Below, piece by piece: positions 1-6,571 of a stretch of DNA of 10,553 nucleotides. Below the pieces are notes generated by a model that ran no database searches, had not been told where the DNA came from, and saw only the letters and a list, made by a program, of their open reading frames with translations. The stretch's first letter is position 1. Each line of letters opens with the position of its first letter. The position numbers and the translations under genes were made by a program. The DNA comes from Deltaproteobacteria bacterium (GTDB taxonomy: Bacteria > Desulfobacterota > Desulfobulbia > Desulfobulbales > VMSU01), in NCBI GenBank assembly GCA_024274995.1, contig JAJSAA010000097.1, forward strand, positions 1 to 10,553, in the 5' to 3' direction.

Positions 1-622
1 GGCCGTAATGACCGACATGAATACCGGTGATAACCAACTCCCGATAGCCTTCCCCGGCAAACACTGCGGTCTGCTGGAGAACCTCGGGCAGCGGCAGACT
101 GCGTACCCGTCCTCTGGTATAAGGTACAATGCAATAGGTACAAAAATTATTACAGCCATCCTCTACCTTCAGATAGGCCCGGGCGCGACCGGCAAAGCGG
201 CGCACCGGCAGGCGGCATATTTGCTGCTGGAGGCCGATATCAGGCAGAGACTCAGGAGTTTGTCTATCTTGGTTCAGGGCGATATCAACCAAAAGATGCT
301 TCTGGTCATTACCTACTAAGCAGGCATTGTAACCGGCAATCTCCCGTACCTTGTCGGCCTCCACCTGGGTATAGCAGCCGGTGACGACAATCCTGGCTTC
401 TGGATTGGTGCGCCGAGCTCGGCGAATCATCTGCCGCGACTGAGCCCCGGCCTTGCCGGTTACCGCGCAGCTGTTAATTATGTAAATATCCGCGGCCTGG
501 GAAAATGGTACTATCCGAACCCCCAGGGCTTGGAAACGGCTGATAAAGGCGGCGGATTCATATTGATTAACCTTGCAGCCCAGGGTGGTAATGGCTGCCG
601 TTCTGGAACTTGATTTATTCAT
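1..622 (-). CDS. mtaB: tRNA (N6-L-threonylcarbamoyladenosine(37)-C2)-methylthiotransferase MtaB, partial (N-terminal 207 residues)
   Basis: MtaB is a cytosolic radical-SAM enzyme that converts t6A37 to ms2t6A37 in tRNAs reading ANN codons. The frame begins at ATG 622-620 and stays open to the left edge, so the C-terminal half (rest of the radical-SAM barrel and the TRAM domain) is missing. The UPF0004 domain opens with TLGCKVNQYES (residues 13-23), the form typical of MtaB rather than MiaB or RimO. Its three cluster cysteines are C16, C52 and C83. The radical-SAM triad is C157-x3-C161-x2-C164 in VEDGCNNFCTYCIVPYTRG, and TGIHVGHYG (199-207) matches a conserved family motif. The start codon overlaps the last codons and stop of mnmA by 8 nt and has no clear Shine-Dalgarno sequence, so translation is probably coupled. 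The family is usually about 430 residues, so roughly half is seen. MiaB is the main alternative and fits less well. Confidence 0.93.
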   Translation of the reverse strand, partial: MNKSSSRTAAITTLGCKVNQYESAAFISRFQALGVRIVPFSQAADIYIINSCAVTGKAGAQSRQMIRRARRTNPEARIVVTGCYTQVEADKVREIAGYNACLVGNDQKHLLVDIALNQDRQTPESLPDIGLQQQICRLPVRRFAGRARAYLKVEDGCNNFCTYCIVPYTRGRVRSLPLPEVLQQTAVFAGEGYRELVITGIHVGHYG

Positions 623-1694
623 CGGCGTTTAGTATTCGGCCACTGCCAATTACCTCGTCGTCCTGATACAGAACCGCAAACTGACCAGGGGTAACGGCCC
701 TCTGCGTCTCAATAAATTCTATTGACAGACCATTGGCCGCCGCTCTGACCATGGCCTTGGCCCCCTGATGGCGGTATCGTATCTTGACGGTAAACTCCGC
801 CGGCAGCTCCGGGGTCTGATTAGAAAGCCAATTTATATCGCTGACCGACAACTGCCGCTGCCATAGATCATTATCCTTACCAATTACGACCTCATTGGCA
901 GCGGCGTTTAAGGTCACGACATAATAGGGGGTAGCGTCGGGAATACCAAGCCCTCGGCGCTGACCTATGGTATAATGTCTGACCCCCCGGTGCCGCCCCT
1001 TGCGCTCACCGTTCAGGGTGACAAAATCACCCGCTGCCGCTGGCGGCAGACAGGTGGCAAAATATTCATTCAAGGTACGACCGGCCATAAAACACACATC
1101 CTGGCTCTCGGTGCCGTGGCGGCCCTTGAGGCCAAGCTTGGCGGCCATTTCATAGACCTCAGTTTTATTGATGCCAGCGAGGGGGAAAAGGGCGTGGGCC
1201 AACTGCGGCTGCCGCAGACGACAAAGGAAATAAGACTGATCCTTATTGGTGTCCGCCCCCTTTAAGAGTCGAACCGGGCCGTCGTTATCACGGCAGAGGC
1301 GGGCGTAATGGCCGGTGGCGAGATAATCCAGCCCCTGCCTCAGGGCATAATCCATCAGGCGGCCAAATTTAATTGTTCGGTTACAGACCGCACAGGGATT
1401 AGGGGTAAGGCCCTGCTCATAGGTCTGCTGAAAATAATCCAGCACCTGTTTTTTAAAGTCAAGGCTCAGGTCAAGGATGGTAAAAGGGATATCAAGGAAG
1501 TTGGCGATTTCCGCGGCCCGCCGGGCATTCGGGCTGTCTGTATCACCATCCAGGGTCATAAAGACGCCATGGGTCTCAAAGCCGCGGCGTTTTAAGAGAG
1601 CGGCAGTGACCGAAGAATCAACGCCGCCGCTCATGGCCGCCATGATTTTGGCTCGTGGTGAAATATTATGAAGGTCTAACAAGTCCGTTATCAT
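615..1694 (-). CDS. mnmA: tRNA-specific 2-thiouridylase MnmA
   Basis: MnmA is a cytosolic ATP-dependent enzyme that thiolates U34 to s2U34 in tRNA-Lys, -Glu and -Gln, using sulfur relayed from a cysteine desulfurase. The 359 residues are close to the family norm (E. coli 368). Visible motifs are the PP-loop SGGVDSS (22-28), NPCAVCNRTIKFG (99-111), ATGHYAR (126-132), KDQSYFL (151-157), ESQDVCFM (196-203), YTIGQRRGLG (241-250) and AVTPGQFAVLY (333-343). Catalytic cysteines by family alignment are C104 and C201; C101 makes an extra CxxC with C104. ATG 1694-1692 has no good Shine-Dalgarno sequence. The next ATG (residue 18) would delete the beta strand leading into the PP-loop, so the upstream start is preferred; a TTG at residue 5 is possible. 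The N-terminus is about 15 residues longer than in compact homologues and overlaps the repeat-rich intergenic segment. mtaB follows with an 8-nt overlap, which suggests an operon of two tRNA-modifying enzymes. Confidence 0.96.
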   Translation of the reverse strand: MITDLLDLHNISPRAKIMAAMSGGVDSSVTAALLKRRGFETHGVFMTLDGDTDSPNARRAAEIANFLDIPFTILDLSLDFKKQVLDYFQQTYEQGLTPNPCAVCNRTIKFGRLMDYALRQGLDYLATGHYARLCRDNDGPVRLLKGADTNKDQSYFLCRLRQPQLAHALFPLAGINKTEVYEMAAKLGLKGRHGTESQDVCFMAGRTLNEYFATCLPPAAAGDFVTLNGERKGRHRGVRHYTIGQRRGLGIPDATPYYVVTLNAAANEVVIGKDNDLWQRQLSVSDINWLSNQTPELPAEFTVKIRYRHQGAKAMVRAAANGLSIEFIETQRAVTPGQFAVLYQDDEVIGSGRILNADE

Positions 1695-1745
1695 CGATAA
1701 ATTTATAGTAGTTACGTATTCCGAAGTTTTTTAGTAACTGTTCAG

Positions 1746-1774
1746 CGAGGGAGGGCGGCAATGCCCTCAACTCG
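1746..1774. repeat. Imperfect hairpin (cgag-g-gagggc / gccctc-aa-ctcg)
   Basis: The arms gagggc (1751-1756) and gccctc (1763-1768) are perfectly complementary around a 6-nt loop. They are extended by cgag (1746-1749) and ctcg (1771-1774) across a small asymmetric bulge. It lies within a wider set of short inverted words: agttac at 1710-1715 against gtaact at 1734-1739 and again at 1780-1785. There is no U-tract on either side, so it is not a classical terminator. It could be a REP-like palindrome or a leader structure upstream of mnmA. The function is unknown. Confidence 0.5.
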
Positions 1775-1788
1775 TAACCGTAACTCCA

Positions 1789-1822
1789 GGAAAGCGTAGA
1801 CTCCGGGAAAGCGTAGACTCCG
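1789..1822. repeat. 17-bp tandem duplication (two exact copies)
   Basis: The unit ggaaagcgtagactccg occurs exactly twice, at 1789-1805 and 1806-1822. On the minus strand a third, degenerate unit seems to follow (tggagttacggttacg, about 1773-1788). Because 17 is not a multiple of 3, the copy number changes the reading frame of anything translated across it, which argues against a conserved coding role. It looks like a slipped-strand duplication inside a longer repetitive element. Confidence 0.85.
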
Positions 1823-1855
1823 GATGTGCTCCCGAAGTATATGGCCTCAGCCAAA

Positions 1856-1876
1856 AGATTAATATACATATAATCT
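1856..1876. repeat. Inverted repeat AGATTA-N9-TAATCT, possible operator
   Basis: The arms 1856-1861 and 1871-1876 are exact reverse complements separated by nine A/T-rich bases. The repeat lies about 80 bp upstream of the trhP start and about 165 bp upstream of mnmA, and overlaps the candidate -10 word TATAAT (1869-1874). The position suits a repressor site, but short AT-rich palindromes also arise by chance in such sequence. Confidence 0.25.
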
Positions 1877-1955
1877 ATGGAAAATTCATATAAATTTGTA
1901 ATCCTGCCCCATAACCCGCTTTATTGTTCCGTCCCCTCTGCTGACTGGAGAAATT

Positions 1956-3218
1956 ATGCCGTCTGATAATATCGGTCGCCGCCAGCCGGAGCTCCTGGCT
2001 CCGGCTGGCAGTCTGGATAAACTAAAGATTGCCGTTCATTACGGGGCTGATGCCGTGTATATGGGCGGCGCAGCCTACAGCCTCAGGGCTCATGCCGTTT
2101 TGGAGATGGAGGAGATTGCGGCGGCAGTGAGCTATGCCCATGAGCGGGGGACAAGGGTCTTTATAACGATAAACATCATGGCCCATAATCGTGATCTTGG
2201 CGGTCTGCGGGATTATCTTCTGCGCCTGCGGGATCTGCGGGTGGACGGCCTGATTATCTCTGATCCGGGGATCTTTGCTCTGGCTCGTAAATGGGTGCCG
2301 GAAATAAATATTCATATCAGTACCCAGGCCAATATTACCAACTCAGCCAGTGTTCTTTTCTGGCAGGAGCAGGGGGCCAGCCGGGTCAATCTGGCCCGGG
2401 AATTAACCCTGACCGAGATCAAAGAAATAAGGGAAGAGACAAATATCAGGCTGGAGGTTTTTGTCCACGGCGCCCTTTGTATTTCTTATTCTGGCCGCTG
2501 CTCACTGAGCCTGTATATGACGGGCCGGGATGCCAATCATGGCAATTGCGCCCACCCCTGCCGTTACCGCTATATTCTCGAAGAAGAAAAACGGCCGGGC
2601 CAGTATTTCCCGGTGGAGGAAGATGGTCATGGTACCTATATCTTTAACAGCCGGGATTTGTGTCTGTTGAATCGGCTGCCGGAACTAATGGCGGCCGGGG
2701 TTGACAGCATTAAGATCGAGGGTCGGATGAAGAGCGTCTATTATGTGGGGGCGGTGGTTCGTCTCTATCGGGCGGCCTTGGATTATATCGCCGCCCAGCC
2801 CCAGGCCGCCGATGCGGACGCCATCACGCTGCCAATGGTCTTGAACGAAGAATTAGTTAAAATTGGCTCCCGGGGCTACACGGAGAATTTTTTTGACGGC
2901 CCGCCAAAACGGCAGGATATGCTCTACAGCGGCATCAAATACGCCCAGACCCACGCCCCGGTAGGGCTGGTGCGGCAGGTGGATGACCGGCAATTAATTG
3001 AAGTCAGAAACCAGATTATGCCAGGCGATTGGATAGAGTACCTGGAGCCGGGATTTAAACAACGGCAGGCCAGAATTATTCGAATTAACAATGAGAAAGG
3101 TGAATTAAAGAAGGCTAACCCGGGGCATATGGTGGAACTGCAAACCGAGCCGCCTATTGTTGACTGGCAGGTCAACGGCCTCCTGCGCAGAAAACAGTCT
3201 GAAAATGGGGTGTGGTAA
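1956..3218 (+). CDS. trhP: U32-family protein, TrhP/YegQ/YrrO-type tRNA U34 hydroxylation protein
   Basis: Annotated 'peptidase U32' by family, but the closest resemblance is to TrhP (YegQ) of E. coli and YrrO of Bacillus. These are needed for prephenate-dependent formation of 5-hydroxyuridine at U34 of tRNA. The 420 residues open with PELLAPAGSLDKLKIAVHYGADAVYMGG (11-38), the start of the TIM-barrel-like domain. The U32 signature is EVFVHGALCISYSGRCSLS (167-185), followed by GNCAHPCRYRY (196-206). C175, C182, C198 and C202 (and perhaps C236) are candidate ligands of the iron-sulfur cluster seen in this family. HGTYIFNSRDLCLL (225-238) and GVDSIKIEGRMKSVYYV (248-264) are typical of TrhP. A small C-terminal beta domain starts near residue 335. 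ATG 1956 has GGAG five bases upstream. The gene stands alone, divergent from mnmA and convergent with the tRNA gene. The tRNA role is by homology; a different U32 paralogue such as RlhA (23S rRNA) is less likely on length. Confidence 0.85.
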   Translation: MPSDNIGRRQPELLAPAGSLDKLKIAVHYGADAVYMGGAAYSLRAHAVLEMEEIAAAVSYAHERGTRVFITINIMAHNRDLGGLRDYLLRLRDLRVDGLIISDPGIFALARKWVPEINIHISTQANITNSASVLFWQEQGASRVNLARELTLTEIKEIREETNIRLEVFVHGALCISYSGRCSLSLYMTGRDANHGNCAHPCRYRYILEEEKRPGQYFPVEEDGHGTYIFNSRDLCLLNRLPELMAAGVDSIKIEGRMKSVYYVGAVVRLYRAALDYIAAQPQAADADAITLPMVLNEELVKIGSRGYTENFFDGPPKRQDMLYSGIKYAQTHAPVGLVRQVDDRQLIEVRNQIMPGDWIEYLEPGFKQRQARIIRINNEKGELKKANPGHMVELQTEPPIVDWQVNGLLRRKQSENGVW

Positions 3219-3262
3219 GGGGCAAAATAATTAAAGGGCGGCCAGGAGATAAACCAAAAAAA

Positions 3263-3294
3263 AAGGGGTTTCAGAAAATCTTCTGAAACCCCTT
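3263..3294 (-). terminator. Intrinsic terminator of the hom-thrB2-thioesterase-tRNA transcript
   Basis: A perfect 14-bp stem (arms 3263-3276 and 3281-3294, aaggggtttcagaa / ttctgaaacccctt) closes a 4-nt loop. Read on the minus strand it ends in a run of nine U (plus-strand A's 3256-3264, partly inside the stem), the form of a strong rho-independent terminator 13 nt beyond the tRNA CCA end. On the plus strand it is followed only by aaattattt, so it may also stop trhP transcription, but less efficiently. Confidence 0.93.
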
Positions 3295-3306
3295 AAATTA
3301 TTTAAA

Positions 3307-3383
<77 letters not shown>

Positions 3384-3395
3384 TCACATCCATAC

Positions 3396-3423
3396 ACTAT
3401 AACCTATCATGTTTTTTTGTCAA
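3396..3423 (-). promoter_or_regulatory. Sigma-70-type promoter of the tRNA-fMet gene, embedded in the thioesterase 3' end
   Basis: On the minus strand TTGACA (3423-3418, a perfect -35) is separated by 16 bp from TATAGT (3401-3396, five of six matches to the -10 consensus). The predicted start of transcription is near 3389, about six bases before the mature tRNA 5' end. The -35 box supplies the codons TTG ACA (Leu-Thr), and the -10 box contains the TAG stop codon of the thioesterase gene (3399-3397). The short stretch between -10 and the start is not GC-rich, unlike classic stringently controlled tRNA promoters. Confidence 0.7.
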
Positions 3424-3873
3424 GTTGATAACGGGGGGATTGTCGATAATTTCTTGGAGGGCGATAAAGATATCATCCGGTAATTTGGTCAGCTTCCCTT
3501 GGTGGTTGACCACGGCGTGCAGTGTAAAGCCTTTAATTAGTAATCTCTGGTCAGCGGTCTGCCGTATTTCATAATTGAAGCGGCAGGAGAGGCGTTTGAC
3601 CCAGATAAAGGAGGTGGCGATTTCTATCAAATCATCATAACGGGCCGAGGCCTTGTAACGGCTGTAGGCCTCCACCACCGGCATAATCAGGCCGCGATCT
3701 TCCAATTCACGATAGCTGATTCCCCGCTCCCGCATTAGCTCGGTACGTCCCCGTTCAAAATAGCGCAAGTAATTGCCATAATAAACCACCCCGCCGGCAT
3801 CGGTATCACCGTAAAGTACCCTGGCCCGGCAGCGGTGCGGGGCGATCAGCTCTATTTTGGTTGAATCGGCCAT
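3397..3873 (-). CDS. YbgC/4HBT-family acyl-CoA thioesterase (hotdog fold)
   Basis: A 158-residue single-domain protein of the 4-hydroxybenzoyl-CoA thioesterase family, predicted to hydrolyse acyl-CoA or acyl-ACP thioesters in the cytosol. The diagnostic motif is VLYGDTDAGGVVYYGNYLRY (19-38), followed by FERGRTELM. D25 aligns with the catalytic Asp17 of Pseudomonas 4HBT. The middle MPVVEAYSRYKASARYDDLIEI (64-85) is the usual second hotdog strand region. Family members are mostly 130-140 residues; the extra tail (about 140-158, rich in charged residues near the end) encodes the promoter of the downstream tRNA. The start ATG 3873-3871 lies 6 nt after the stop of the ApgM-like gene and lacks a strong Shine-Dalgarno sequence, so translational coupling is likely. 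The substrate cannot be read from the sequence. Its place beside threonine-pathway genes gives no clear functional link. It is not next to tol-pal, the classic ybgC location. Confidence 0.88.
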   Translation of the reverse strand: MADSTKIELIAPHRCRARVLYGDTDAGGVVYYGNYLRYFERGRTELMRERGISYRELEDRGLIMPVVEAYSRYKASARYDDLIEIATSFIWVKRLSCRFNYEIRQTADQRLLIKGFTLHAVVNHQGKLTKLPDDIFIALQEIIDNPPVINLTKKHDRL

Positions 3874-3879
3874 TGGGGA

Positions 3880-5067
3880 TTAGAGCAGAATATTAAAAAA
3901 TTCCTCGCCGTTGGCGAGGCGGCGACCGTATCGATGAGCGTTTTGTTCATTATAGGCCGGGCCGCCGCTCATTGAGGTTCGGGAGTCATAAATGAGCAGA
4001 GGTACTGCCTTAGCAATATGAGAGCGCAAGCTGACGGGGGTGTAGTGATCCGGAGTTATCGCCATCCTGAATTCCGTGCCCTCTAAGGCGGCCAGCAGGG
4101 GCCGGACAATCTTTTGATCAAAGTCCTCAATAGCCTGTATCTTCTCCGCCACCAGCCCCTGGTGCCCAGCCTCGTCGGCGGCCTCAACATGGACAAAGAT
4201 CAGATCATGACGGGTAGCGGCCTCCAGGGCAGCCTGAGCCTTGCCCTGATAATTGGTATCAAGATAACCGGTGGCTCCCGGTACTGTAATTACCTCCATG
4301 CCGGCGTAGGTGGCGATTCCCTTGAGGAGATCAACGGCCGAGATCAGGGCCCCGCTGATCCCGTAGTGGCTGCTGAGTTTTGCCATTTTCGGAGCTTTGC
4401 CCTCCCCCCACAGCCAAATGGCGTTGGCCGGATTTTTACCCGCCGCCAGCCGGAGGCGGTTCACCTGCTGGCGGCCCAAAATCTCCTTGGCTCCATTGAC
4501 CAGTCCGGCAAAAGGTTCTTGGGCCTGATAGCGCTGCCAATACTCGTTGATCTCCCGTCCGGTATGATCGTGGGGCGGGGTGGTGTGCAGGGCGGGATAT
4601 TCGCCTCTGGTGACGAGGAGGTGGCGGTAGCTGACCCCCGGATAAAAATGAATAGCTGAATTATTTAATTCAGCGGCCAGGGCGGCGATGAGTTCCCCCG
4701 CCTCCGGGGTGGAGATATGACCGGCGCTATAGTCAGTCATCAGCAGCTTTTCATCTTCCTGGGTCAGGGTTACCAGATTGCAGCGAAAGGCGGTCTCATC
4801 GGCTGCGAGATGAACATTCATACTGGCCGCCTCCAGGGGAGCCCGGCCGCTGTAAAAACGTTCCGGCCGATAACCGAGGAGAGATAGGTTGGCCACATCG
4901 CTGCCCGGTGCCATACCCTGGGGTACGGTGGCAAGGGTAAAGAGTTCTCCGACTGCGGCCAGGCCGTCCATGGCCGGGGTGCGGGCCGCCTCCATGGGGG
5001 TTTGGCCGTTTAATTCGGTTAGTGGTTCGTCCCCCATGCCGTCACATACCAGAATAAAATATTTCAT
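3880..5067 (-). CDS. ApgM-like alkaline-phosphatase-superfamily protein, probable ThrB2-type homoserine kinase
   Basis: A 395-residue member of the archaeal-type cofactor-independent phosphoglycerate mutase family (COG3635). Metal-binding and active-site blocks are LVCDGMGD (6-13), APGSDVANLSLLGYRPERFY (53-72, nucleophile candidate S56), TPPHDHTG (163-170), VHVEAADEAGHQG (292-304) and ITPDHYTPVSLRSH (337-350). Within this family a bacterial subgroup is proposed to be an alternative homoserine kinase (ThrB2) making O-phosphohomoserine, because it lies beside hom in genomes lacking ordinary ThrB. Here the gene starts 7 nt after the hom stop codon, with AGGA placed five bases before the ATG, so it is co-translated with hom; that context favours ThrB2 over glycolytic phosphoglycerate mutase. 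The motif SDVAN has Asn where I recall His in archaeal enzymes. Sequence alone does not prove the substrate; true mutase activity or both activities remain possible. Confidence 0.85.
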   Translation of the reverse strand: MKYFILVCDGMGDEPLTELNGQTPMEAARTPAMDGLAAVGELFTLATVPQGMAPGSDVANLSLLGYRPERFYSGRAPLEAASMNVHLAADETAFRCNLVTLTQEDEKLLMTDYSAGHISTPEAGELIAALAAELNNSAIHFYPGVSYRHLLVTRGEYPALHTTPPHDHTGREINEYWQRYQAQEPFAGLVNGAKEILGRQQVNRLRLAAGKNPANAIWLWGEGKAPKMAKLSSHYGISGALISAVDLLKGIATYAGMEVITVPGATGYLDTNYQGKAQAALEAATRHDLIFVHVEAADEAGHQGLVAEKIQAIEDFDQKIVRPLLAALEGTEFRMAITPDHYTPVSLRSHIAKAVPLLIYDSRTSMSGGPAYNEQNAHRYGRRLANGEEFFNILL

Positions 5068-5074
5068 AGCCGTC

Positions 5075-6373
5075 CTATTCCAGAATCCTGATGATGACCG
5101 GTGTCTTGGCGCAGATAGTCAGTTGGTCAATCTCGTTCATGGCCTGCAGCACGGATTTTTCGGTCGCCCGGTGGGTTCTGATAACCACTGGTACCGGCCC
5201 CTTTTCCAGCCTTTTCTGTTGGATTACCGATTCAATGCTGATTTCGTTGTTTCCCAGAATACCGGCGATATTGGATAGAACCCCCGGCTCATCTATAAGA
5301 GACATCCGGAAATAATAGGCCCCCCGCAACTTCTCCATGGGGGTGATTCGGCCTTCGATTATATTATCCTCCACAAAGGCCAGGCCGGGTACCCGGTTAA
5401 TGGCTCCGGCGGTGATATCCCTGGCAATATCGACAATATCGGCGGCCACGGCGCTGCCGGTGGGCATCATCCCGGCTCCCTGGCCGTAAAGCAGGATATC
5501 ACCCGCCATATCGCCATTGAAATTCACCGCGTTATAAGCCCCGTTAACACTGGCCAGCAGATGATCTTCCGGTACCATGGCGGGATGTACTCTGGCTTCC
5601 ACATGATCGCCATGATTAATACTGATGGCCAGTAATTTAATGCGATAGCCGAATTGTCGGGCGTAGACTATATCAATTGGTTCAATACGGGAAATTCCCT
5701 CCACATGAATATCCTTAAGCTGGACATTGATGCCGTAGGCCAGGGCGATGAGAATGGCCAGTTTATGGGCCGTGTCAATGCCGTCTATATCAAAGGAGGG
5801 ATCGGCCTCGGCATAGCCCTTATCCTGGGCTTCACGCAGAACCTCGGCAAAGGGCAGCCCCTCATCGGTCATGCGGCTTAAAATATAATTTGCCGTACCA
5901 TTCAGAATACCCATGATAGAGTTGATGGTATTGGCGGCCAAGCCCTCCTTCAGGGTCTTGATGACCTGGATCCCACCAGCCACCGAGGCCTCCATACCCA
6001 CGGCGACTCCGGCCTTGGCCGCCGCCGCCAGGATCTCCCGGCCCGCAGTTGACATCAGAGCCTTATTGGCAGTTACCACATGCTTGCCCCTGGCAATGGC
6101 CCCCAGCACCAGGCTGCGGGCGGGTTCAATGCCGCCTATTAATTCAACAACTATATCAATGGCTGGATCATTCAATACATCCTCAGCCTTATTACTTAAT
6201 CGGCATTGGCTGAATTCCGGCGGTAGGGACTGGGCGCTGCGATCCGCTATCCGGGTCAGGGCAATATTCAGGCCTGTCTTGCGGCGCAGATTTTCCGCCT
6301 GGCGGCGCAAGACCTCGGCTGTACCGCTGCCCACCGTGCCAAAACCAATTATACCGACTTTAATTTCTTTCAT
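5075..6373 (-). CDS. hom: Homoserine dehydrogenase with C-terminal ACT domain
   Basis: Hom reduces L-aspartate-4-semialdehyde to homoserine with NAD(P)H, the branch point toward threonine and methionine, in the cytosol. From ATG 6373 the protein has 432 residues, matching monofunctional Hom (B. subtilis 433). The Rossmann domain starts with VGIIGFGTVGSG (6-17). VTANKAL (100-106) and the catalytic-domain segment GILNGTANYILSRM (155-168) follow, then KGYAEADPSFDIDGIDTAHK (185-204), whose E189, D200 and K204 align with known active-site residues. A C-terminal ACT domain (YYFRMSLIDEPGVLSNIAGI, 353-372) suggests allosteric control, classically by threonine. An in-frame ATG at 6427 would add 18 residues, but the family starts just before the Rossmann strand and GAGA precedes ATG 6373, so the shorter form is preferred. 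It is the first gene of the operon with the ThrB2-like kinase and the thioesterase. No fused aspartokinase is present. Confidence 0.95.
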   Translation of the reverse strand: MKEIKVGIIGFGTVGSGTAEVLRRQAENLRRKTGLNIALTRIADRSAQSLPPEFSQCRLSNKAEDVLNDPAIDIVVELIGGIEPARSLVLGAIARGKHVVTANKALMSTAGREILAAAAKAGVAVGMEASVAGGIQVIKTLKEGLAANTINSIMGILNGTANYILSRMTDEGLPFAEVLREAQDKGYAEADPSFDIDGIDTAHKLAILIALAYGINVQLKDIHVEGISRIEPIDIVYARQFGYRIKLLAISINHGDHVEARVHPAMVPEDHLLASVNGAYNAVNFNGDMAGDILLYGQGAGMMPTGSAVAADIVDIARDITAGAINRVPGLAFVEDNIIEGRITPMEKLRGAYYFRMSLIDEPGVLSNIAGILGNNEISIESVIQQKRLEKGPVPVVIRTHRATEKSVLQAMNEIDQLTICAKTPVIIRILE

Positions 6374-6437
6374 ATATTTATCTCGTGTTGCGATTACCAT
6401 TTGCTTACATGCCTGTCTGCCGCCCATGGGAAATAGC

Positions 6438-6466
6438 TTGCCATAACAGTCCGTAAAACGTATAAG
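6438..6466 (+). promoter_or_regulatory. Candidate sigma-70 promoter for the ABC exporter operon
   Basis: TTGCCA (6438-6443) and TATAAG (6461-6466) are separated by exactly 17 bp; each hexamer matches consensus at five of six positions. Transcription would start near 6473, leaving a leader of about 100 nt that includes the palindrome at 6510-6523. It is the best plus-strand match in the intergenic region. Confidence 0.6.
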
Positions 6467-6472
6467 TAATGG

Positions 6473-6501
6473 TTTTTAGCCGATTACGGCCATATTATCA
6501 A
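6473..6501 (-). promoter_or_regulatory. Candidate sigma-70 promoter for hom
   Basis: On the minus strand TTGATA (6501-6496, five of six) is followed after 17 bp by TAAAAA (6478-6473, four of six). Transcription would start near 6466 and give a leader of about 93 nt before the hom ATG at 6373. The predicted start site falls in the -10 box of the opposing ABC promoter, so the two could interfere with each other. The -10 match is only moderate. Confidence 0.4.
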
Positions 6502-6509
6502 CGCTTTTA

Positions 6510-6523
6510 TAGGGCTGGCCCTA
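6510..6523. repeat. 14-bp palindrome TAGGGC-TG-GCCCTA, possible operator
   Basis: Perfect 6-bp arms around a 2-bp centre lie about 37 bp after the predicted start of the ABC transcript and just upstream of the predicted hom -35 box. The tight centre favours a dimeric DNA-binding protein over an RNA hairpin. No regulator gene is seen next to it. The palindrome is observed; the regulatory role is a guess. Confidence 0.35.
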
Positions 6524-6571
6524 AGAGGATTCAGGGTGGTGGTATGCAATCGGCACTTAAAGGATTAAAGC

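Larger units (their letters stand above)
1695..1955. promoter_or_regulatory. Divergent intergenic region between mnmA and trhP, repeat-rich
   Basis: This 261-bp gap must hold the promoters for mnmA-mtaB (leftward) and trhP (rightward). The part at 1850-1905 is very AT-rich and holds candidate -10 boxes on the plus strand (TATAAT at 1869-1874, TATAAA at 1889-1894), but I find no -35 box at normal spacing, so no promoter is assigned. The left part carries a tandem duplication, a hairpin and repeated gtaac/gttac words. A minus-strand open frame of 67 codons (1869-1666) runs through it into mnmA. I do not recognise its product and do not call it a gene. Confidence 0.5.

Noticed and set aside
1701..1790. 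Integron attC-like site suggested by the imperfect palindrome
   Set aside because: The gttac/gtaac words do not fit the GTTRRRY/RYYYAAC core pair, and no cassette or integrase is nearby.
1666..1869. 67-codon minus-strand frame upstream of and into mnmA as a real gene
   Set aside because: It crosses a 17-bp tandem duplication that would shift the frame, has no clear ribosome binding site and overlaps the mnmA start; kept only as part of the repeat-region finding.
4114..4659. Antisense open frame of 181 codons opposite the ApgM-like gene
   Set aside because: It overlaps a strongly motif-supported gene, has no ribosome binding site and no recognisable domain.
6374..6427. Upstream ATG giving hom 18 extra residues
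   Set aside because: The added residues are not typical of the family, no Shine-Dalgarno sequence precedes that ATG, and ATG 6373 sits right before the conserved Rossmann strand.
5913..6446. Antisense open frame of 177 codons opposite hom
   Set aside because: It overlaps the Rossmann and catalytic domains of hom; its composition is that expected from complementing GC-biased codons.
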